Below, in pieces: positions 20,736 through 25,229 of a DNA stretch of 25,229 nt. The notes under the pieces were generated by a model. The model ran no database searches. It saw nothing but the letters and a program-made list of their open reading frames with translations, and was not told where the DNA came from. A program made the position numbers and the translations under genes. How positions within the stretch are numbered: the first letter of the stretch is position 1; the number at the start of each line of letters is the position of its first letter. The stretch covers positions 1 to 25,229 of the forward strand of contig CAZBLH010000025.1 of NCBI GenBank assembly GCA_964492775.1, in the 5' to 3' direction. This DNA is from WRDS01 sp964492775. Lineage in GTDB: Bacteria; Actinomycetota; Coriobacteriia; Anaerosomatales; PHET01.

Positions 20736-21029
20736 GTGAAGGCTTATGAACTGTTGCTCCTGCTCGATCCCTCCCTCGACGAGGAATCCCGCGCGGCCGT
20801 CCTGGACAAGATCCAGGGCGTGATTACCGCTGATGGGGGCGTGGTGGACAAAGTCGATCCATGGGATAAGCGAAAGCTTGCCTTCGAGATCGGCAAGTTG
20901 ACCGAGGGCGATTACGTGCTGATCGACTTCCACACCGCGCCGGCCGCGATCGCCGAACTGGACCGGGTGCTGCGCATCTCTGATCCCGTTGTCCGTTTCA
21001 TGCTCGTGAATCGCGAGGACCGCGACTAG
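20736..21029 (+). CDS. rpsF: 30S ribosomal protein S6
   Basis: The 97-residue protein has the S6 fold pattern: KAYELLLLLDPSLDEE at the start, DPWDKRKLAFEI in the middle and DPVVRFMLVNREDRD at the end. S6 binds S18 on the platform of the small subunit. The start is GTG at 20736, supported by AGGAGG seven bases upstream. It is first in the operon rpsF-ssb-rpsR-rplI, an order conserved across bacteria. No long C-terminal tail is present. Confidence 0.97.
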   Translation: MKAYELLLLLDPSLDEESRAAVLDKIQGVITADGGVVDKVDPWDKRKLAFEIGKLTEGDYVLIDFHTAPAAIAELDRVLRISDPVVRFMLVNREDRD

Positions 21030-21106
21030 CCCTCGCAACGAACGGGCTACCCACGGATGAGGGCCGGATGCCCGATTCCGTGGTCACTAGAAGGTGGTAT
21101 CGAGTT

Positions 21107-21520
21107 ATGAGCATCAATCGCGTCGTTATCAGCGGAAATCTGACCCGTGATCCGGAGCTGCGTGCCACGCAGTCGGGGATGGCAGTGTTGAAGATGGGCG
21201 TGGCAGTCAACGACCGCCGGAAGAACCCGCAGTCCGGTGAGTGGGAAGACGTGCCCAACTTCTTCGACGTGACCGTCTTCGGCCAGCGCGGCGAGTCGCT
21301 TTCTCGCTTCCTGTCCAAGGGCAGCAAGGTGGCGATCGAAGGCAAGCTCCGTTGGAGCCAGTGGGAGACCCCCGACGGCGACAAGCGCAGCAAGGTAGAG
21401 ATCATCGCTGACGATATCGAGTTCCTGTCTTCCCGCAACGACTTTGGGGGCAGTGGAGGCTACGGTGGACCGTCGCCTTCGGCACCCAAAGACCCGATCG
21501 TGGACGACATCCCCTTCTAG
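21107..21520 (+). CDS. ssb: Single-stranded DNA-binding protein
   Basis: The 137-residue protein has the OB-fold (about 1-106: INRVVISGNLTRDPELRAT, then FFDVTVFGQRGESLSRFLSKGSKVAIEGKL). A short Gly/Ser/Pro linker follows, and the acidic tip DDIPF contacts partner proteins. The linker is short compared with mycobacterial SSB. The start at 21107 begins MSINRVV, with AAGGTGG about nine bases upstream; a longer frame from 21068 is not needed. It covers ssDNA in replication and repair. A LexA-type box lies upstream of the operon at 20461. Confidence 0.96.
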   Translation: MSINRVVISGNLTRDPELRATQSGMAVLKMGVAVNDRRKNPQSGEWEDVPNFFDVTVFGQRGESLSRFLSKGSKVAIEGKLRWSQWETPDGDKRSKVEIIADDIEFLSSRNDFGGSGGYGGPSPSAPKDPIVDDIPF

Positions 21521-21530
21521 AAATTTATCC

Positions 21531-21545
21531 GCGCCTTTCAGGCGC
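21531..21545 (+). other. Small hairpin between ssb and rpsR
   Basis: GCGCCT-TTC-AGGCGC is a perfect 6-bp stem with a three-base loop, 10 bases after the ssb stop. It could be an RNA-processing or attenuation element in the operon. No T-run follows, so it is not a clear terminator. Confidence 0.4.
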
Positions 21546-21587
21546 CATACGACTTCGAGAACAACTTGGAAGGAGGTCACACGAACC

Positions 21588-21848
21588 ATGTCCGATTACG
21601 GTCGCAAGCCCCGACGCAAGTACTGCCAGTTCTGCAAGGACCACGCGGAGTACATCGACTACAAAGACTCGCAGATGCTGCGTAAGTACATGACGGACCG
21701 TGGCAAGATCAAGCCGCGCCGTGTGTCCGGTAACTGCGCTCAGCACCAGCACCAGTTGTCGACCGCCATCAAACGCGCTCGCGAGATGGCTCTTCTGCCC
21801 TATGCGGTACCCGTTGTGAGCGGGCGCATCGGCGGCAGAGGCCGCTAG
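21588..21848 (+). CDS. rpsR: 30S ribosomal protein S18, zinc-binding form
   Basis: The 86-residue protein carries RRKYCQFCKDH (C13, C16), KYMTDRGKIKPRRVSG and then C50 and H53, the ligand set of the zinc-binding S18 form. Many genomes keep a second, zinc-free copy for zinc starvation; none is in this window. The ATG at 21588 has GGAGG about 12 nt upstream, a little far. It pairs with S6 on the 30S platform. Confidence 0.97.
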   Translation: MSDYGRKPRRKYCQFCKDHAEYIDYKDSQMLRKYMTDRGKIKPRRVSGNCAQHQHQLSTAIKRAREMALLPYAVPVVSGRIGGRGR

Positions 21849-21863
21849 CCCTAAGGAGTATCC

Positions 21864-22445
21864 ATGAAGGTCATTTTGTTGCAGGAGCTCAAGGGCCGCG
21901 GCGGTGAAGGCGATGTCATCGAGGTCGCGCGTGGGTTCGCAGTGAACTACCTGCTGCCCCGCAAGATCGCAATCGAAGCGTCCGCCGGGAATCTGAAGCA
22001 GCTCGAGCAGCGCCGCCACAACATCGAGAAGCGTGAGAGTCAGCGCGTCGGCGATGCCGAGGCACTGCGCACCGCGCTCGACGGCAAGACCGTGACGGTC
22101 GTCGCCAAGGTTGGCGAGGAGGGCCGGCTGTTCGGCTCGGTCACCTCGCTCATGCTTGAGGAGGCTATCCGCGAGCAGCTTGGCGTAGAGGTCGATCGTC
22201 GTAAGATCGCGACTCACGGGCACATCAAGGAGGCCGGTCCCCACGACTTCGACGTCACGGTGTACCGGGACATCAAGGCGCTCATGACCGTCGACGTTGT
22301 CGGCGAGGGAGCAGTGCCCCAGACGACCATCGTCGAGAGCGAAGGCCTGTCCGCCGATGGCGAAGCCTTCGTCGCGCTCGAAGAGGAGCCCGCTGAGGTT
22401 GTTGCGGAGGCCGAGGTTTCTGACGATTCCGAGTCCGAAGAGTAG
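21864..22445 (+). CDS. rplI: 50S ribosomal protein L9 with acidic C-terminal tail
   Basis: The N-domain is typical (MKVILLQELKGRGGEGDVIEV, then GFAVNYLLPRKIA). A connecting helix (about 42-75) and the C-domain follow, including LFGSVTS. Typical L9 has about 150 residues; this one has 193. The last 45 or so residues, from about 149, are Glu/Asp/Ala/Val-rich and end DDSESEE. The ATG at 21864 has AAGGAG five bases upstream. It lies 15 bp after rpsR and is followed by a terminator. L9 helps reading-frame maintenance. Confidence 0.96.
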   Translation: MKVILLQELKGRGGEGDVIEVARGFAVNYLLPRKIAIEASAGNLKQLEQRRHNIEKRESQRVGDAEALRTALDGKTVTVVAKVGEEGRLFGSVTSLMLEEAIREQLGVEVDRRKIATHGHIKEAGPHDFDVTVYRDIKALMTVDVVGEGAVPQTTIVESEGLSADGEAFVALEEEPAEVVAEAEVSDDSESEE

Positions 22446-22459
22446 CCAGCGCTAGGCAC

Positions 22460-22509
22460 ACGGCGGACGGCGTCGTTCCGGGATTGGCCGGGATGGCGCC
22501 GTCCGTCGT
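22460..22509 (+). terminator. Hairpin terminator after rplI
   Basis: ACGGCGGACGGCG (22460-22472) pairs with CGCCGTCCGTCGT (22497-22509), 13 pairs with one G-T, around a 24-base loop. It is followed by TGTTCCCGATT, a weak T tail. It separates the ribosomal operon from dnaB. Confidence 0.6.
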
Positions 22510-22533
22510 TGTTCCCGATTGCATGCGTCAATC

Positions 22534-22589
22534 CGTGGATACTGTGGACAGCCGCTGTTCATGCTGGTAGCGCTGTCGAGATGTCCACC
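22534..22589. promoter_or_regulatory. Cluster of DnaA-box-like sequences upstream of dnaB
   Basis: Actinobacterial DnaA boxes read TTGTCCACA, reverse TGTGGACAA. TGTGGACAG (22543-22551) matches eight of nine. CGTGGATAC (22534-22542) directly before it and ATGTCCACC (22581-22589, opposite orientation) match seven of nine. GTGGACA and TGTCCAC also form a perfect 7-bp inverted repeat. Single boxes this degenerate are common, so the claim rests on clustering. Confidence 0.35.
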
Positions 22590-22623
22590 GCACTCCCTGA
22601 ACGGCCATTCGTGTGCTCGTAAG

Positions 22624-22646
22624 TTGTCAGACGTCGGCGGTACCAT
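22624..22646 (+). promoter_or_regulatory. Candidate PafBC-type (RecA-NDp) promoter of dnaB
   Basis: TTGTCAGAC, then eight bases, then TACCAT fits the mycobacterial RecA-NDp pattern TTGTCRGTG-N8-TAnnnT at all six core positions and the -10 pattern. The 11-bp gap is too short for a -35/-10 pair, a hallmark of this promoter class. The TTG start of dnaB lies 47 bp after the -10. PafB- and PafC-like genes are in this window. Confidence 0.5.
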
Positions 22647-22693
22647 CAGCCTGTCCTTCCTGTCGAATTCCTTGCTGCCGAAAGTAGGGCCCC

Positions 22694-24064
22694 TTGGCTT
22701 TGCCCATCACGACCGAGACGGCCGCACGCCGTAACGAGCGCGTCCAGCCGCAGAATCTCGAAGCCGAACAAGCGCTGCTGGGTGCGATCCTGCTCTCCAC
22801 CGAGGTCGCAGAGGGCGCGCTCGGCAAGGTCAAGAGCCAGGACTTCTACCGCCCTTCGCACGCGAAGATCTTCTCGGCGATGCTCGATCTCCAAGAGCGC
22901 TCCATCCCGATCGATCACCTTTCAGTCGCCGACAGGCTCGAATCGCTCGATTCGCTCGAAGCAGTCGGCGGTAAGCCGTATCTCCTGGAACTCTCGAGCA
23001 TGGTGCCCACGACCGCCAACTGGGAGAGCTATGCGGAGATGGTTGCGCGGACGTCGATGCTGCGGCAGCTCATCGCCGCGGCGACGCGCATCGTCGCCAT
23101 GGGCTACGACGCACCGGATGACCTGGATGAGGTGGTCGAGCGTGCGGAGCAGGCGCTGTTCGAGGTCACGAACAAGCGCGTTTCGAGCAACTTCCAGACG
23201 ATCAGCGACCTGCTCGTGGTGTCACTCGGCCAGCTTGAGGAGATGTTCGAGCGCAAGGAGGCCGTGACTGGAGTCCCGACCGGCTACAAGTCGCTCGACA
23301 AGCTGCTGGCCGGGCTTCACCCGGGCGATCTCGTGATCCTCGCTGCGCGCCCGTCGGTCGGCAAGACCGCGCTCGCGTTGAACATGGCCGTGAACGCCGC
23401 GCGCAAGGGCACCTCGGTCGCGGTGTTCTCTCTCGAAATGTCGGCGGAGCAGCTGGTCCAGAGAGTGCTGTGCTCCGAGGCGCGCATCAACCTCCAGGAC
23501 GTCCGAAGCGGACATCTGCGCGACGAGGACTGGAGCGCAGTGCACGCGGCGCTCGGCAAGCTGCATGGGTTGGACTTCTGGGTCGACGACACGCCCTCGA
23601 TCTCGATCTTGGAGGTGCGGGCGAAGGCGCGGCGCCAGCTCAAGGACAAGCCGAAGGGCCTCATCGTCGTGGACTACCTGCAGCTTATGCAGCCGCAGAA
23701 TCGGCGTTCGGAGAACAGGCAGGTCGAGATCGCCGAGATATCACGTGGTCTCAAGATCCTGGCCAAGGAGCTCGGAGTCCCCGTCATCGCCCTCTCGCAG
23801 CTTTCGCGTGCGGTCGAGCAGCGTTCCGGGAAGCGCCCGATGTTGTCGGACCTGCGCGAGTCCGGCGCCATCGAACAGGACGCCGACGTCGTGATGTTCA
23901 TCGACCGAGACACGCAGCCGAGCGCTGAGGAAGAGGAGGGCCGGCCGCGCAAGGGGATGGCTCAGATCATCGTCGCAAAGCACAGGAACGGCCCCCTTGG
24001 CACGATCGACCTGATCTTCCAGGAGCGATTCACCAAGTTCATCGAGCCGGCACTGAACCCGTAG
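22694..24064 (+). CDS. dnaB: Replicative DNA helicase DnaB
   Basis: DnaB is the hexameric helicase at the replication fork. The 456-residue product has the N-terminal domain (QNLEAEQALLGAILLS, then FYRPSHAKIF). The RecA-like ATPase follows, with Walker A RPSVGKT (K224), the VFSLEMS segment, LIVVDYLQLM (Walker B region) and LSQLSR. No intein is present. The start is probably TTG at 22694 (MALPITTET); a weak TAGGG lies four bases before it, and the next TTG is at 22700. The gene lies between rplI and purA, as in B. subtilis near its origin. Confidence 0.96.
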   Translation: MALPITTETAARRNERVQPQNLEAEQALLGAILLSTEVAEGALGKVKSQDFYRPSHAKIFSAMLDLQERSIPIDHLSVADRLESLDSLEAVGGKPYLLELSSMVPTTANWESYAEMVARTSMLRQLIAAATRIVAMGYDAPDDLDEVVERAEQALFEVTNKRVSSNFQTISDLLVVSLGQLEEMFERKEAVTGVPTGYKSLDKLLAGLHPGDLVILAARPSVGKTALALNMAVNAARKGTSVAVFSLEMSAEQLVQRVLCSEARINLQDVRSGHLRDEDWSAVHAALGKLHGLDFWVDDTPSISILEVRAKARRQLKDKPKGLIVVDYLQLMQPQNRRSENRQVEIAEISRGLKILAKELGVPVIALSQLSRAVEQRSGKRPMLSDLRESGAIEQDADVVMFIDRDTQPSAEEEEGRPRKGMAQIIVAKHRNGPLGTIDLIFQERFTKFIEPALNP

Positions 24065-24207
24065 GCGTTCTCGCCCCAATTGGGCTCACCAGCCGGACTG
24101 CCTCGGCTCCCGCCGGTGCCCGAGGACTGGTTCAGTTCGCCTTGTCTGACGCCGATATATGAGTAAGGCAGCATCGGCGCGGGAAGTGCTGGACGACCGG
24201 GGGAAGC

Positions 24208-24867
24208 GTGGCCGAGATACAACCGATCAGGGTCATCGTTGCTGAGGGGCGCCCTCTGGTCAGGGACCTCGTCAGTGCTGCGATGGCGCAGGACGGACGG
24301 ATCCATCCTGAGTTCGTGGAGGCATCGCTCGATAGCGTTCTCGCCTCGCTGAAAGAACGAGAGGCAGATGTCGTCCTGTTCAGCGCGAGTTCCATGGACG
24401 TGGGCGTCGGCCGTTTCGTCCGGTCGGTCGCGTGCTCGGCGTTCTCGGTGCCCGTGGTTGTCCTTGCGCCGGACCATGAGGACGAGTGCGTCTACGAGGC
24501 GCTTGAGGCGGGAGCTGCGGGATTCGTGACTCCGGACACGAAGCTCGATGAGCTCAAAGGTCGGCTGCTTGCCGCAGCCGCGCGCCAGACAGTCCTGCCG
24601 ACTGGGTTCGTCATGCAGGTGCTGGACCGCACTCTCGCGTACCGGCGAGCTCATACCAGGCATCGAGTTGTGCCCGGCCTCACCAGCCGTGAGCACGAAA
24701 TCCTTGAGCTACTCACCGAGGGACACTCCAACGCCGAGATCGCACAGCAGCTCGGCGTCACCACCAACACCGTGAAGAACCATCTGTACAGCATTTACCG
24801 CAAGCTCGGGGTCAAGAGCCGCAGCCAAGCGTTTGCGACCGTCGCACAGATGGACCTTGCGGTCTAG
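24208..24867 (+). CDS. NarL/LuxR-type regulator with degenerate receiver domain
   Basis: The 219-residue product has the layout of a NarL-type response regulator. A receiver-like domain (about 5-120) is followed by a LuxR-type helix-turn-helix (about 150-212: LTSREHEILELLTEGHSNAEIA, then TTNTVKNHLYSIYRKL). The receiver lacks the phosphorylation residues: the acidic pair is E13-G14, the phospho-Asp position is S59 (VVLFSAS), the switch Thr is A87, and the conserved Lys is P109. It probably works without phosphorylation, or is controlled by ligand or protein binding. The start is GTG at 24208 with a GGGGGAA just upstream. It lies between dnaB and purA, with no histidine kinase nearby. Confidence 0.88.
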   Translation: MAEIQPIRVIVAEGRPLVRDLVSAAMAQDGRIHPEFVEASLDSVLASLKEREADVVLFSASSMDVGVGRFVRSVACSAFSVPVVVLAPDHEDECVYEALEAGAAGFVTPDTKLDELKGRLLAAAARQTVLPTGFVMQVLDRTLAYRRAHTRHRVVPGLTSREHEILELLTEGHSNAEIAQQLGVTTNTVKNHLYSIYRKLGVKSRSQAFATVAQMDLAV

Positions 24868-25099
24868 CTGCTGCCGGGGCCGGTGTCGAACCAGACGCCG
24901 TAAGGCACCCGAGGGGGGTACTATCCGCTGCCGTCGCGGGTGGCGGAATCGAGCCGTCTCGGGCATACTGACCCGGCGTGCTCCTACGCGCGAAGGCGCG
25001 AGAGGACGCAGTTGTCACGCGAGGCGGGAGCCTCGTGTGCGGGTCCGGGAGCGGCGGCGAGGGTCCGCGGGACCTTGAACATCACAGGAGTTAACACCC
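24868..25099 (+). other. Structured 232-bp region upstream of purA
   Basis: This gap holds several hairpins: CGCGC-GAAG-GCGCG (about 24987-25000), a 10-pair stem at 25016-25039 with a GGGA (GNRA-type) loop and one G-U pair, and GGTCC-GCG-GGACC at 25062-25074. The last lies just ahead of the CAGGAG ribosome site (25085-25090). TACTAT at 24919-24924 is a possible -10 without a good -35. No known riboswitch was recognised. Confidence 0.45.
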
Positions 25100-25229
25100 A
25101 TGGCCGGAATCGTCCTCGTCGGCGCCCAGTGGGGCGACGAAGGCAAGGGCAAGATCGTCGACCTCATCGCAGACTACTTCGATTACGTCGTCCGTTTCCA
25201 AGGCGGCAACAACGCAGGCCACACCATCG
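25100..25229 (+). CDS. purA: Adenylosuccinate synthetase, N-terminal part (cut by window end)
   Basis: The first 43 codons are present. They encode MAGIVLVGAQWGDEGKGK, which contains the GDEGKGK loop of adenylosuccinate synthetase (D13, K18). YVVRFQGGNNAGHTI follows, with the NAGHT motif. The enzyme joins aspartate to IMP with GTP in AMP synthesis. The ATG at 25100 follows CAGGAG with a nine-base spacer. The rest of the gene lies beyond the window. Its closeness to dnaB is a conserved feature in several Gram-positive genomes. Confidence 0.96.
   Translation, partial: MAGIVLVGAQWGDEGKGKIVDLIADYFDYVVRFQGGNNAGHTI

Noticed and set aside
24142..24164. TTGTCT upstream of the NarL-type regulator as a PafBC-type promoter
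   Set aside because: The core ends in T, and no TAnnnT stands at the required distance.
24931..25040. Sequence resembling the start of a long-variable-arm tRNA (GCGGGTGGCGGAAT)
   Set aside because: No matching 3' acceptor strand, T arm or CCA follows; the resemblance is limited to the first bases.

Overview
The window is a high-GC bacterial chromosome segment with dense genes, GTG/TTG starts in several places, and no phage, IS or CRISPR content. The gene set suggests an anaerobic or microaerophilic actinobacterium, probably of the Coriobacteriia type. It includes an oxygen-sensitive iron-sulfur L-serine dehydratase in two subunits, FeoA/FeoB ferrous iron uptake, a class I hybrid-cluster protein with its own Crp/Fnr regulator, and PafB/PafC-like WYL regulators. 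The organism assignment is inference; no marker gene was compared.

Layout. Positions 1-4276 hold the two serine dehydratase genes on the minus strand (sdaAA 169-1041, sdaAB 3605-4276), split by a plus-strand iron operon (feoA, feoB and a nine-cysteine small protein). A membrane-anchored protein of unknown function follows at 4486-5013. From 5059 to 11025 lies a DNA-damage-flavoured block: a DinG-family nuclease-helicase fusion, convergent with an overlapping pafB-pafC pair, and a divergent membrane-anchored helical protein. From 11089 to 14522 is a nitrosative-stress unit: a Crp/Fnr regulator on the minus strand and, divergent from it, a YgbA-family protein, a ferredoxin and hcp. A perfect FNR-like palindrome lies between them at an activator position. 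From 14605 to 19876 are four plus-strand membrane genes: a metallophosphoesterase, an M28 peptidase with a very large insertion, a GGDEF protein and a DUF1461 protein.

From 20031 to the end are a small zinc-ribbon protein, tRNA-Gly(CCC) with promoter and terminator, the conserved rpsF-ssb-rpsR-rplI operon, dnaB, a degenerate NarL-type regulator, and the start of purA. In many bacteria these replication and translation genes lie near oriC.

The least expected signals are regulatory. A perfect CGAAC-N4-GTTCG LexA-type box lies in the gap between tRNA-Gly and rpsF. A sequence fitting the PafBC-dependent (RecA-NDp) promoter pattern lies upstream of dnaB. DinG and PafBC are in the same window, so a DNA-damage regulon touching ssb, dnaB and dinG is a testable idea. 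No clearly novel multi-gene defence or mobile system was seen. The most unusual proteins are the M28 peptidase with its insertion, the nine-cysteine protein after FeoB, and the response regulator that lacks every phosphorylation residue.
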